From: Anaerorhabdus sp036636695
GTDB taxonomy: Bacteria; Bacillota_I; Bacilli_A; Erysipelotrichales; Erysipelotrichaceae
NCBI RefSeq assembly: GCF_036636695.1
Contig: NZ_JAVWNW010000002.1
Length of the DNA stretch: 64,000 bases
Reading direction: 5' to 3' (one strand)
In this document: positions 26,242 through 35,420 of the stretch, piece after piece
How positions within the stretch are numbered: the first letter of the stretch is position 1
Layout: every line of letters starts with the position of its first letter
Program-made: the position numbers and the translations under genes
Notes under the pieces: generated by a model
The model's input: the letters and a program-made list of their open reading frames with translations, nothing else
What the model was told of the DNA's origin: nothing
Databases searched by the model: none

Positions 26242-29200
26242 CTATTTAGAATTGATTGTACTAACACCTACTGTTATTTCTTCTAATACATTTAATAATA
26301 CATTCACAGTTGATAATGATGTGAACATTGTAATTCCATTTTCCACAGCAGCTTTTCTAATTTCAATACCATCTTGTTGGGCATGATTACTTTCATGAGA
26401 AACAGTATTCACAACGTAGGTAATATGTCCTTTTTGTAATGATTCAAGAATTTGATTTGAACCGTTACTTATCTTTTCTTTAACACGTGTCTTGATACCA
26501 TTTCTTTTTAAGAATTCAGCAGTACCATAGGTAGCTTCAATATTGAAACCTAGTTTATAGAAACGCTTAATTAGTGGTAGTGCATAGTTTTTATCTTTAT
26601 CAGCGATAGTGACAAAGATTGTTCCATAGTTTGATACAGTAGAACCACTTGCCTGAAGAGCTTTATAAAGAGCCCGATTCAAACTGTCATCATAGCCTAT
26701 GACTTCACCAGTAGATTTCATTTCAGGAGATAGATAAGCATCTAGTCCTCTAATTTTTGCAAAAGAGAATGTTGGAACTTTTACAAACCATCTTTCTTTT
26801 GCGGGTTCTACAAATGTTCCATATCCTTGACTCTTTAATGAATAACCAAGCATTACTTTCGTCGCAACATTAGCTAGTGGAATTTCAGTAACTTTAGAAA
26901 GAAATGGCACAGTTCTTGATGATCGAGGATTTACTTCAATGACATAGACTTTTTCATCTTCATCCACAATGAATTGAATATTGAATAAACCAATGATACC
27001 AAGACCAAGACCAAGTTTATTTGTATAGGTTGTAATGGTATCTTTTACTTTATTTGAAATTGAGAATGTTGGATAAACACTAATAGAATCCCCAGAATGT
27101 ACACCGGTTTCTTCAACATGCTCCATAATCCCGGGAATGAATACATCTTTTCCATCTGATATTGCATCAACTTCTAATTCTTTACCAATGATATATTTAT
27201 CAACAAGTACAGGTTGTTCTTCATCAATATGAACAGCAGTTGTAAGATATGTTCTTAATTGCTCGTCATCATTAACGATTTGCATTGCTCGACCACCTAA
27301 AACATAACTAGGACGGACAAGAACTGGATAGCCAATTTCATTCGCAATTTTGATGCCTTCTTCAATTGCGAATACAGCTTTTCCTTTTGGTTGATTTAGT
27401 TGAAGTTGAGTCATTATTTTTTCAAATGAATCTCTATTTTCAGCACGTTCAATGGCTATTGTATCACTGCCAATAATTTTTACATTATGTTGCGCAAGCT
27501 TTGCTGCTAAATTTACTGCTGTTTGTCCACCGAGGGTAACAATGACTCCTTCAGGATTTTCAGTATGAATAATATTCATCACATCTTCAATAGTTAATGG
27601 CTCAAAATATAGTTTATCTGCTACGGTGAAGTCAGTAGAAAGAGTTTCTGGATTGTTGTTGATAATGATAGCTTCATAACCAAGTTCCTTGATTGCCCAA
27701 ATTGCATGGACTGTTGAATAATCAAATTCTACTCCTTGTCCGATACGAATAGGACCACTTCCAAGAACAATAACTTTTTTATTTGTTGTAACTCTATTCT
27801 CATCTTCCTTGGAATATGTTGAATAGAAGTAAGGCACATATTGTTGTTGGTACTTAACATTATCAACGATACGATAATGTGGATATAAATTATTTTTTTC
27901 TCTTAACTTATAAATATCATATTCACTACATCCCCAACATTTTGCAATATAGCTATCTGCAACTGATAATTTTTTTGCTTCGCGTAGAATTTCAATATCA
28001 TTTTTATTTGCGTGTAGTTTCTTTTCAAATTGGATGATTGTCTGAATGCATTCAATAAAATATTTGGTGATTTTTGTTGCTTCACAAATTGTATCAATAG
28101 ATACACCTTTTCTTAATGCTTCAAATAATGCAAACAAACGATCATCAGTAGGTGTAGTAATATAGGTTATTAAATCACTGCTATTCATATTGGTAAATTT
28201 TTCTTTGTCAGGATAAGTGGCACCAGCTTCAAGACCACGAATAGCTTTTAGTAGGCATTCTTCGATGCTTTGCCCTAAACTCATCACTTCACCAGTAGCT
28301 TTCATTTGTGTAGATAGATGATTATTTGCTTGTTCAAACTTATCAAAAGGAAAACGTGCAACTTTAGCGACAATGTAATCTATCGCAGGTTCAATAGATG
28401 CAGGAATTCCATTAATATCAATTTCATCAAGTGTTAATCCAATTGCAATTTTTGCAGTAACACGTGCAATTGGGTATGCTGTTGCTTTAGATGCTAATGC
28501 ACTTGAACGACTAACACGTGGATTAACTTCAATTAAGAAATAATTACAAGTGTTTGGTTCTAATGCAAATTGGACATTACAGCCACCTTCGATTTTTAGT
28601 TCTTGTATAATTTTCAATGCGCTTTGTTTTAACGTTGTCAGTTGTTCTTGTGTCAAGGTTTGGCAAGGTGCAAATACAATTGAATCACCAGTATGAATAC
28701 CTACAGGATCCATATTCTCCATATCACAAATTGCAATGGCTTTATTAGTTTTATCACGCATAACTTCAAATTCAATTTCTTGATAACCCTTTATACTTTT
28801 TTCAACCAGCACTTGATGAACAGGACTTAATACTAATGCATGATTGATGAGTTCAATGAATTCTTCTTCCGTATCTACAAATCCGCCACCAGTACCTCCG
28901 AGGGTAAAAGCTGGGCGAAGAACAAGGGGATAACCAATTTCTTTTGCTGCAAGTATTCCTTCTTCTAAATTATTTGCGATTTTTGAAGCGATAACGGGTT
29001 CGTTAATAGCAATGCACATGTCTTTGAAACATTCTCTATCTTCTGCTTTTTGAATTGATTCAATGGATGTTCCAAGAATTTCAACTTGGCATTCATCAAG
29101 AATTCCTTTGTTATGAAGTTGCATAACAAGATTTAATCCAGTTTGTCCGCCAAGACCAGGAACAACTGCATCTGGACGTTCCATACGGATGATTCTAGCT

Positions 29201-29421
29201 ACATACTCCAATGTTAGTGGTTCCATGTAGACTTTGTCTGCCATGTTTGTGTCAGTCATAATTGTAGCTGGATTTGAGTTAATTAAGACTACTTCATATC
29301 CTTCTTCCTTTAAAGCTAAACATGCTTGAGTTCCCGCATAATCAAACTCTGCAGCTTGTCCAATAATAATTGGACCGGAACCGATTACTAATACTTTTTT
29401 AAGATCATTTCTTTTTGGCAT
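26242..29421 (-). CDS. carB: Carbamoyl-phosphate synthase large subunit (1059 aa)
   Basis: Makes carbamoyl phosphate from bicarbonate, ATP and ammonia for arginine and pyrimidine synthesis. Two homologous ATP-grasp halves are seen, starting at KVLVIGSGPIIIGQAAEFDYAG and KVIVLGSGPIRIGQGVEFDY in pattern, and a C-terminal MGS-like allosteric domain follows. Length is full. The small subunit gene carA, which supplies ammonia from glutamine, is not adjacent or elsewhere in the window. ATG 29421 follows GGGAGG. The gene is preceded by a leader peptide and attenuator. Confidence 0.97.
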   Translation of the reverse strand: MPKRNDLKKVLVIGSGPIIIGQAAEFDYAGTQACLALKEEGYEVVLINSNPATIMTDTNMADKVYMEPLTLEYVARIIRMERPDAVVPGLGGQTGLNLVMQLHNKGILDECQVEILGTSIESIQKAEDRECFKDMCIAINEPVIASKIANNLEEGILAAKEIGYPLVLRPAFTLGGTGGGFVDTEEEFIELINHALVLSPVHQVLVEKSIKGYQEIEFEVMRDKTNKAIAICDMENMDPVGIHTGDSIVFAPCQTLTQEQLTTLKQSALKIIQELKIEGGCNVQFALEPNTCNYFLIEVNPRVSRSSALASKATAYPIARVTAKIAIGLTLDEIDINGIPASIEPAIDYIVAKVARFPFDKFEQANNHLSTQMKATGEVMSLGQSIEECLLKAIRGLEAGATYPDKEKFTNMNSSDLITYITTPTDDRLFALFEALRKGVSIDTICEATKITKYFIECIQTIIQFEKKLHANKNDIEILREAKKLSVADSYIAKCWGCSEYDIYKLREKNNLYPHYRIVDNVKYQQQYVPYFYSTYSKEDENRVTTNKKVIVLGSGPIRIGQGVEFDYSTVHAIWAIKELGYEAIIINNNPETLSTDFTVADKLYFEPLTIEDVMNIIHTENPEGVIVTLGGQTAVNLAAKLAQHNVKIIGSDTIAIERAENRDSFEKIMTQLQLNQPKGKAVFAIEEGIKIANEIGYPVLVRPSYVLGGRAMQIVNDDEQLRTYLTTAVHIDEEQPVLVDKYIIGKELEVDAISDGKDVFIPGIMEHVEETGVHSGDSISVYPTFSISNKVKDTITTYTNKLGLGLGIIGLFNIQFIVDEDEKVYVIEVNPRSSRTVPFLSKVTEIPLANVATKVMLGYSLKSQGYGTFVEPAKERWFVKVPTFSFAKIRGLDAYLSPEMKSTGEVIGYDDSLNRALYKALQASGSTVSNYGTIFVTIADKDKNYALPLIKRFYKLGFNIEATYGTAEFLKRNGIKTRVKEKISNGSNQILESLQKGHITYVVNTVSHESNHAQQDGIEIRKAAVENGITMFTSLSTVNVLLNVLEEITVGVSTINSK

Positions 29422-29454
29422 AATTTTACCTCCCGTGTAAACTTAATCATTTCC

Positions 29455-29486
29455 AAAAAAAAGCTGATAACAAATGTTAACAGCTT
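29455..29486 (-). terminator. Attenuator terminator in the carB leader
   Basis: Read on the minus strand: AAGCTG, T, TAACA, TT, TGTTA, T, CAGCTT then eight T. The stem has 6 bp, one mismatch and 5 bp. It lies 34 bp upstream of the carB start, so it would stop transcription before carB. Its first base is the last base of the leader-peptide stop codon. Confidence 0.85.
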
Positions 29487-29569
29487 TATGTATAACGATG
29501 AAAATAAATGTCAAAGGCATTTTCTGAATATTTATAGTGTTTAAATGCTCTATTACTATAAGTCATCAT
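29486..29569 (-). CDS. carB leader peptide (27 aa)
   Basis: Minus-strand ORF that begins with two ATG codons 4 nt after the strong ribosome site AAGGAGG (29580 to 29574). Its TAA touches the 5' arm of the attenuator hairpin. The peptide has five Tyr (all TAT) and four Phe (all TTT) among 27 residues, so its RNA is U-rich. A ribosome that reaches the stop close behind RNA polymerase would cover the hairpin. This is the geometry of UTP-sensing attenuation in enterobacterial pyrBI, an inference for this organism. It was too short for routine gene calling. Confidence 0.7.
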   Translation of the reverse strand: MMTYSNRAFKHYKYSENAFDIYFHRYT

Positions 29570-29627
29570 GAATCCTCCTTGCACTTCTAGATTAATTTTA
29601 AAGATGTTTTCGAAAATTGCAAGAAAT

Positions 29628-29656
29628 ATTTTATGGATATTTGCCAAATAGTGCAA
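29628..29656 (-). promoter_or_regulatory. Promoter of the carB leader
   Basis: On the minus strand: TTGCAC (29656 to 29651), exactly 17 bp, TAAAAT (29633 to 29628). The start would be near 29621, giving about 200 nt of leader RNA. Confidence 0.65.
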
Positions 29657-29729
29657 AAATTTAATTCAAAAAAGAGTACTAATCATTTTTGAAATAAAGT
29701 AAAATAAAAATGGAAAAGAAGGTGCTGTA

Positions 29730-30950
29730 ATGAAATTAGAAATGATTCAAGAAGCCAAAGCAGTTTTAAAACCAATTTTAAATAGTACACCACTGATTGA
29801 TGCGGTGACATTACATGATAAACTGTGGATAAAAGCAGAAAATCTTCAAAAAACAGGTGCTTTTAAATTACGAGGAGCATATTTCAAGTTAAGTAAGCTT
29901 ACACCCGAGGAAAAGTTGAGTGGTGTTGTAGCGGCAAGTGCAGGGAACCACGCTCAAGGAGTAGCGTATGCTTGTAAAGATATGGGGATTAAGGGAACTA
30001 TTGTGATGCCAGCGACAGCACCTTTATCAAAGATAGAGGCAACACGTAGTTATGGAGTTAATGTAGAACTTGTTGGAGATACCTTCAATGATGCTTATGA
30101 ATATGCAAAGGAATTAGTTGCGAAAACAGGCAGTGTATTTATAGAACCATTTGATGATGAGATTGTCATGGCAGGACAAGGAACAATCGGACTAGAAATA
30201 ATAGAAAAAATGCCAGATGTTGAAGTTGTACTCGTACCAATTGGTGGGGGAGGTCTTGCAGCGGGTATTGCATATGCAATTAAATCTTTAAAACCATCAT
30301 GTAAAGTGTATGGCGTTCAAGCAAAACATGCGCCAAGTATGAAAGTATCAATAGAAGAGAAAAAAATCACAGAATGTGAAGTAAATACAATGGCAGATGG
30401 AATTGCGGTTAAAAAGCCAGGAGTTAAAACTTATGATATTTGTAAAGAATATTTAGACGGTGTAGTATTGGTAAATGACAAAGAAATATCCGCAACAATT
30501 TTAATGCTCCTAGAAAAACTAAAACTTGTGGCTGAGGGTGCCGGAGCAACGGCAGCAGCGGCAGCACTTTTTAATAAAGTTGATATTGAAGGTAAAAAAA
30601 CAGTAGCTTTATTATCAGGAGGAAATATCGACGTAAACTATTTAGCACAGATTATTGATTTAGGTTTAATTAAGACAGGAAGAAGATGTACAATTTCATT
30701 CCGCCTCACAGATAAACCAGGAAATCTAAAACGCGTTATCGATACTCTTTCAGAATCAGGAGCTAATATCATTACCGTAGAACATGATCGTTTATCGAAT
30801 GAAGTATTAAAACATCGTTGTTCAGTAACTATTGTCATGGAAACACTTAATCAAGCTCACAAAGAAAGTCTTGTTCAAAAATTAATTGCAGATGGCTATG
30901 AAGTAGAAGTCAGAAAAGGTGAATTAATTGCGACAGATTTAGATGAATAA
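29730..30950 (+). CDS. ilvA: Threonine ammonia-lyase (406 aa)
   Basis: PLP enzyme that deaminates threonine to 2-oxobutyrate. The PLP lysine is K46 in KTGAFKLRGA, and the phosphate loop is in PIGGGGLAAGIA. The catalytic domain (about 1-320) is followed by one ACT domain (RCTISFRLTDKPGNLKRVID onward in pattern). This 400-residue form is shared by catabolic TdcB-like and biosynthetic short IlvA enzymes. No ilv/leu genes are nearby. It is divergent from the carB leader. Confidence 0.9.
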   Translation: MKLEMIQEAKAVLKPILNSTPLIDAVTLHDKLWIKAENLQKTGAFKLRGAYFKLSKLTPEEKLSGVVAASAGNHAQGVAYACKDMGIKGTIVMPATAPLSKIEATRSYGVNVELVGDTFNDAYEYAKELVAKTGSVFIEPFDDEIVMAGQGTIGLEIIEKMPDVEVVLVPIGGGGLAAGIAYAIKSLKPSCKVYGVQAKHAPSMKVSIEEKKITECEVNTMADGIAVKKPGVKTYDICKEYLDGVVLVNDKEISATILMLLEKLKLVAEGAGATAAAAALFNKVDIEGKKTVALLSGGNIDVNYLAQIIDLGLIKTGRRCTISFRLTDKPGNLKRVIDTLSESGANIITVEHDRLSNEVLKHRCSVTIVMETLNQAHKESLVQKLIADGYEVEVRKGELIATDLDE

Positions 30951-30973
30951 GAAAAATTAGTAAGCATAGTTTG

Positions 30974-31015
30974 AACTCCGTTATTAAGATAAATATCTGA
31001 AGGCGGAGTTTTATT
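30974..31015 (+). terminator. Intrinsic terminator after ilvA
   Basis: AACTCCG (30974-30980) pairs with CGGAGTT (31004-31010), followed by TTATT. The loop is long (23 nt) but contains a smaller GATAAATATC pairing. Confidence 0.7.
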
Positions 31016-31072
31016 GTGAATTGATGGAATTCAATACTGCTATTTTATAGTTGCTGATGAGTGATAAATAAT

Positions 31073-31104
31073 AAAAAATCATTCTTCAAATGGAGAATGA
31101 TTTT
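31073..31104 (-). terminator. Terminator of the GDPD gene
   Basis: AAAATCATTCT (31075-31085) pairs with AGAATGATTTT (31094-31104). On the minus strand it ends in a T tract. Confidence 0.8.
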
Positions 31105-31113
31105 CAGAAACAG

Positions 31114-31911
31114 TTATTTTGGTTCAAATAATTCAATTACTTGAATATCGTAGAAGTTTTTGTACTCATCAAATTTTTCTTGATTTTCTATAGCCCAACC
31201 AGCAAGTGTTCTTTTGAATAACTTATTCAAACGTACAGACCAGTTAATTTCATTATAACCATAACTAATAATATCTGGTTTTGCTAAAAAATTGAGAAAC
31301 ATATTTTGTAATATAAATCCTAAAAACTTAGGATATTTTTCATTTTTGAAATTTTGTGAAATAACACCACGTAAGATTTTTGGATTTAATTTTCTTAGGT
31401 AAATAATCGCAATAACATTGAATGAACATACATAATAATTACCAGGATATTTTTCCATTAATTGTAATGTCATATTCACTAACTCTTTGAAGTTCATACT
31501 AAAATCTTTAATTTCGATATAAATGGGAACTGTACCATGATTGAGTTTTAATACATCTTCAAATAATGGTATTTTATCCATTGTATTGAGAAGATTAAAT
31601 TGCAGTAAATCATCATAGGTGGTCTCTTTAATAATTAAAGATGAGTTAGACATTCTTTTAAGGTCATCATCATGGAAAACAACAACTTGTTTATCTTTTG
31701 TAAGTTGAACATCTAATTCGATACCATAGCCTTTATTTATACATTTTTCAAAGGCTTTCATACTATTTTCAGCAATTTCTTTATTATCATAAAACCCACG
31801 ATGATAATAGATTCCTTTTAAAGATTCTAATGATTTTGCATGTTTATTTGTTCCTAAAACACTATATAGGATAAATAGAAGTAATAGGATTAGTATACTA
31901 ATGAATATCAT
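31114..31911 (-). CDS. Glycerophosphodiester phosphodiesterase family protein (265 aa)
   Basis: An N-terminal hydrophobic helix (about residues 2-20) anchors a GDPD TIM-barrel domain. Catalytic residues are visible in YYHRGF (His-Arg), E-N-S, YGIELDVQLTKD (Glu and Asp) and VVVFHDDDL (second His). The family cleaves glycerophosphodiesters to glycerol 3-phosphate and an alcohol. The active domain probably faces outside. It stands alone on the minus strand. Confidence 0.85.
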   Translation of the reverse strand: MIFISILILLLLFILYSVLGTNKHAKSLESLKGIYYHRGFYDNKEIAENSMKAFEKCINKGYGIELDVQLTKDKQVVVFHDDDLKRMSNSSLIIKETTYDDLLQFNLLNTMDKIPLFEDVLKLNHGTVPIYIEIKDFSMNFKELVNMTLQLMEKYPGNYYVCSFNVIAIIYLRKLNPKILRGVISQNFKNEKYPKFLGFILQNMFLNFLAKPDIISYGYNEINWSVRLNKLFKRTLAGWAIENQEKFDEYKNFYDIQVIELFEPK

Positions 31912-32043
31912 TCAATTTTGCACTCTTCTCTCTAAGCTCTCGAAGCTTTTCGCCAAAGAAAGGATAAAACTTTATTACAATAAATGCAAGTGTAAAACAT
32001 ATATGGGGTGTTAATTTTTTGAGAAATCTAAGGATTATTTATT

Positions 32044-32182
32044 TTTCCCAAGGATATAAATAAGGTGATCGATAATTTTCTGAGCATTAATGAGTTCTAT
32101 AATCATAATAGTATTCCATATTCTACAGGCCTGATAGAGAGATGGAAAGAAATATTTAAAATAAAAAGGAGCAATGCTCCTT
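32044..32182 (+). pseudogene. Possible transposase C-terminal remnant
   Basis: The plus strand, read in the frame ending at the TAA at 32181-32183, gives a stretch with IPYSTGLIERWKEIFKIKR. This resembles the SNGxxEGxNNKIKxIKR core near the end of ISL3-like transposases. Only about 45 residues remain and no start or terminal repeat is seen. The rest of the 269-bp gap between the GDPD and sulfatase genes shows nothing else. Low confidence. Confidence 0.3.
32160..32182 (-). terminator. Terminator of the sulfatase gene
   Basis: AAGGAGC (32166-32172) pairs with GCTCCTT (32176-32182) around AAT. The minus strand ends in a T tract, and the sulfatase stop overlaps the stem. Confidence 0.8.
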
Positions 32183-33641
32183 AATACTTATTTTGTAGAT
32201 AGTGAATTATAGGTTGGTGAGGAATAAGTTTTTTGCCATCACTATATCCTTCTTCACGATCCGCAAGTTCTTTTATTAAGATATTTCGTAATTCAGTAAT
32301 ACGTGTTTGTACCTTTGGATCATGAATAAGATTATGTAATTCTTTTGGGTCATGTTCTAAATCAAAATATTGTTCTTCGTTACGTTGTGTAAACCAAATA
32401 AATTTATCTTTTTTGGTAACGATATATTGATTTGCAATATAAGGCGATCCAGTATGTTCACCATGAATATAGGTACGATTGATTTCCTCTTTCATTAAGA
32501 TTTTTTTCTTGAATGAAATACCATCTACGTCAAGCGGGATAGGAATATCCGCAAAGTCTAATAGTGTAGGCATTACATCTTTTAGTTCAAATAAATTATC
32601 TGAAACGAATGGTGTTGTTTTTGCGAAATCTTTTCCAATATGGAAGATACATGGAATATTGATACTGCCTTGGTAAGGGAGTGTTTTTCTAAATGTGTTG
32701 TTGTCAAAGAGTAATTCACCATGATCGCTAATAAAGAGAATAATTGTATTATTGTAGCTTTCATCATTTTCTAAAGCAGTTATTAAACGACCAATTTGAT
32801 GATCAAGATGAGTAATGCATGCATAGTATCCTGCAAGTGCTTGATGTTTTAATTCTTCATCATTACATCCATCAGCTGAATCCATGATATATCCATTTTT
32901 CTCAGTTCGTTCTTTATTTACCCAATCCCCCACTTCTGGCATCTTTAAGTCCTTATTGATGTACATATCAAGGTAGGCTTTTGGTGCATCAAAAGGAGGA
33001 TGAGGACGTACAAAGCTACTCATTAAGAAGAATGGCTTTGTACGATCTCTAGTTTCTAAGAAACGAATGCTTTCATCAACCACCCAATTTGTTGGGTGAT
33101 AACGATCTTCATAAGGCCATGGAGCAGTAATCCAAGAATTATTCTCTGCACCACTTTCATTGACATCGGCACTAGGACCAAGGTGTGATTTCAAGAAATA
33201 CATATAATCATCACACACATTTTGATGTTGCCAGTAAGGGGTATTATAACGACGATAATGGCCAATATAACCATCATGGAGTTTTACATTTTGAAATCCA
33301 CACGATAAACGAGGAGGATGAACATGCATTTTTCCAACACATTGAGTTTGATAGCCAGCATTTGATAATTCTTCCGCAAGCATATGTTCATAATCCCAAT
33401 CTATGCATTCTTCATAACCAACACGTTTTGTTTTACGTTGGCTTTTACCAGTAAACATGATTGCACGTGCAGGAATACAGGTAGGACAAGCAGAATATGC
33501 ATTTTCAAATAATTGGCCTTCAGCTGCTAAAGTATCTAGATAAGGGGTTTTTACATCAGGATGATTCAATATTGATAGACAGTCCCCACGAAACTGATCT
33601 GACATGAATACAACGATATTCGGTTTATTAGACTTCTTCAT
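32181..33641 (-). CDS. Sulfatase, Cys-type formylglycine enzyme, cytoplasmic (486 aa)
   Basis: Type I sulfatase of the alkaline-phosphatase superfamily. The maturation motif C-x-P-x-R is C55-I-P-A-R59 in ACPTCIPARAIMFTGK. The N-terminal NIVVFMSDQFRGD and FISDHGELL supply metal ligands. No signal peptide is present (MKKSNKPNIVVF), so it should act in the cytosol. The Cys form needs an anaerobic maturase, and a matching radical SAM gene lies at 38903. With the PTS genes this suggests removal of sulfate from an imported sugar. Substrate unknown. Confidence 0.88.
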   Translation of the reverse strand: MKKSNKPNIVVFMSDQFRGDCLSILNHPDVKTPYLDTLAAEGQLFENAYSACPTCIPARAIMFTGKSQRKTKRVGYEECIDWDYEHMLAEELSNAGYQTQCVGKMHVHPPRLSCGFQNVKLHDGYIGHYRRYNTPYWQHQNVCDDYMYFLKSHLGPSADVNESGAENNSWITAPWPYEDRYHPTNWVVDESIRFLETRDRTKPFFLMSSFVRPHPPFDAPKAYLDMYINKDLKMPEVGDWVNKERTEKNGYIMDSADGCNDEELKHQALAGYYACITHLDHQIGRLITALENDESYNNTIILFISDHGELLFDNNTFRKTLPYQGSINIPCIFHIGKDFAKTTPFVSDNLFELKDVMPTLLDFADIPIPLDVDGISFKKKILMKEEINRTYIHGEHTGSPYIANQYIVTKKDKFIWFTQRNEEQYFDLEHDPKELHNLIHDPKVQTRITELRNILIKELADREEGYSDGKKLIPHQPIIHYLQNKY

Positions 33642-33665
33642 AAATTTGACTCACTTTCTGAGCAG

Positions 33666-33722
33666 ATTATAGCATTAGAAAATATAGACAAAATTGACAA
33701 AAATGCAAAATTTAGATATAAA
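33666..33722. promoter_or_regulatory. Divergent promoters between sulfatase and AraC-type regulator
   Basis: Rightward: TTGACA (33694-33699), 17 bp, TATAAA (33717-33722). Leftward: TATAAT on the minus strand (33671 to 33666) without a convincing -35, which would fit an activated sulfatase promoter. The 122-bp gap is the natural place for regulator binding. Confidence 0.6.
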
Positions 33723-33763
33723 TATAAAAAAAGTTAACATTTTCCATAAAAAAAGAGGTCAAG

Positions 33764-35392
33764 ATGGCAAGAAAAATGAAAGTTCTAATTGTAGAACGAC
33801 AAAAACAAATGATTAAATACTTAAAAGATTTTATTCCTTGGGATGAATTAGGGTATGAAATAGTTAGTGTTACACAAGGTCAAGATCGTGCTATGGCCTA
33901 TTTTGGAGAATATAATCATGATGTTGTAATTACGAATTTAAAATTATCGGATGGAGCAGGAATCAGTTTTATTCAATTTGTAAAAAAGGTACATCCATCA
34001 AGTAAAGTCATTGTTATTTCTGATGATGAAAGTTACGCAATTGTACGTGAAGCTTTTCTTGCAGGAGCAGATGATTACTTAATTAGATTACAGTTTAAAC
34101 CAGTAGAGTTAATTGAAATCTTAAATCGTTTTAAAGGTGATGAAGATGCAACGGTTAATTTGAATTGGAAAATAGAAATGAAAAATCTATTAGGTGGAAT
34201 TCGTGACCATCAAAATGTAAATAAAGAGATTTTAAGTGAAGCTTTTAAGCACTCTGAGTTGAGCCTTATTAAACAAGACTATCGCATGATTTATGTGAGA
34301 ATGGATAATGTATCATATGTAAATAAAGGATTTCCAATTTATGGATCACCAGGTAATAATCCAATATCAGAGTTTGAAGATATGTTTTTATTGGCTTTGC
34401 GTAATCGCCAAAATTTAGAAGAAAATATAAGTGCAATTTGCACTAAATATTTTGGTGGGTTTGAAAATTCGTGTACTCTATTCACAAAAAATCACTCACT
34501 GATTGCGCTAATTGAGGAAAAAGATAAAGAAAAGTTTATAGAATCATTCAATATATTCAAAAATGATTTAGAAGAAAAGATTGGGCAAAAATTCTCAATC
34601 GTACTTTCAAAAATGAATCGCGGTTGTGATTCTTTCTTGGATGACTACAATTCTCTTTTACAAGTTCATCGTGATAAATTCTATGAGGGTGATGGTGTTT
34701 TTCTCGAAGAAGAATCTAGAAAAAAATATAATGCCGTAGATTTATCAAAAATGAAAAATCATCAAATTATTATCAAATGTTTTAAAAATGATGAGTGTGA
34801 TAAATTACAATCTTTATTTGAAGATACTGTTAAGTATTTTGAAGAAGAATGCATATCACCTGATGATGCAATGTCTTACTTTGAAACACTTTTTAAACAA
34901 ATGAAAAGCATTGCTGAATATAATGATTTAGAGGTAACACATTTATTTGATGACTTTATTTTAGGAATTCAACGGTGTGAAACATCAACAATGATGACAT
35001 CCGAACTAGGAAGAATTGCGAGAGTCATAAAGGAAGTAATTGCTCAAACACAATTTAGTAAATCAAAACGCTATGCCCAAACGATTTGTCAGTACATTGA
35101 TGCAAATATGACGAGTAAAATTTCAATTAATGAATTATCGAATTTATTAGGACTTACAGGCATTCACACAAGCCGTGTCTTTAAAAAAGAAATGAATGAA
35201 GATTTATCGAAATATATAGCTCGTAGAAAAATGGAAGCAGCAGCTGTATTATTAGAAACAAGTGATTATCGTATTAAGGAAGTTGCACAAAAAGTAGGAT
35301 ATGAAGATCAATTATATTTTGATAAAGTATTTAAAAAATATTATGGAGTTACACCGAAGGTATATCGTAAATCAAATCAGAAGGTAAATTAA
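33764..35392 (+). CDS. AraC-type response regulator with degenerate receiver (542 aa)
   Basis: Domains: CheY-like receiver (about 5-122), a long middle region (about 130-430) and a C-terminal AraC helix-turn-helix pair (about 440-540, with KISINELSNLLGLTGIHTSRVFKKE and VGYEDQLYFDKVFKKYYGVTPKVYRK in pattern). The phosphate-accepting Asp is replaced by N58 in VVITNLKLSDG, the usual acidic pair DD is E11-R12, and the KP region reads IRLQFKP. It probably works without phosphorylation. No histidine kinase is nearby. Divergent from the sulfatase, it is the likely local activator. Confidence 0.85.
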   Translation: MARKMKVLIVERQKQMIKYLKDFIPWDELGYEIVSVTQGQDRAMAYFGEYNHDVVITNLKLSDGAGISFIQFVKKVHPSSKVIVISDDESYAIVREAFLAGADDYLIRLQFKPVELIEILNRFKGDEDATVNLNWKIEMKNLLGGIRDHQNVNKEILSEAFKHSELSLIKQDYRMIYVRMDNVSYVNKGFPIYGSPGNNPISEFEDMFLLALRNRQNLEENISAICTKYFGGFENSCTLFTKNHSLIALIEEKDKEKFIESFNIFKNDLEEKIGQKFSIVLSKMNRGCDSFLDDYNSLLQVHRDKFYEGDGVFLEEESRKKYNAVDLSKMKNHQIIIKCFKNDECDKLQSLFEDTVKYFEEECISPDDAMSYFETLFKQMKSIAEYNDLEVTHLFDDFILGIQRCETSTMMTSELGRIARVIKEVIAQTQFSKSKRYAQTICQYIDANMTSKISINELSNLLGLTGIHTSRVFKKEMNEDLSKYIARRKMEAAAVLLETSDYRIKEVAQKVGYEDQLYFDKVFKKYYGVTPKVYRKSNQKVN

Positions 35393-35420
35393 AGGAAGAT
35401 AAGTTACTTATCTTCCTTTT
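35391..35420. terminator. Bidirectional terminator, regulator and HAD genes
   Basis: A 13-bp stem, AAAGGAAGATAAG (35391-35403) with CTTATCTTCCTTT (35407-35419), with TTTT following on the plus strand. The HAD stop codon forms the loop. Confidence 0.88.

Noticed and set aside
29422..29729. T-box or PyrR-binding leader for carB or ilvA
   Set aside because: No AGGGTGGTACC motif is present. I did not recognise the PyrR binding-loop pattern, and the leader is explained by a small ORF and terminator.
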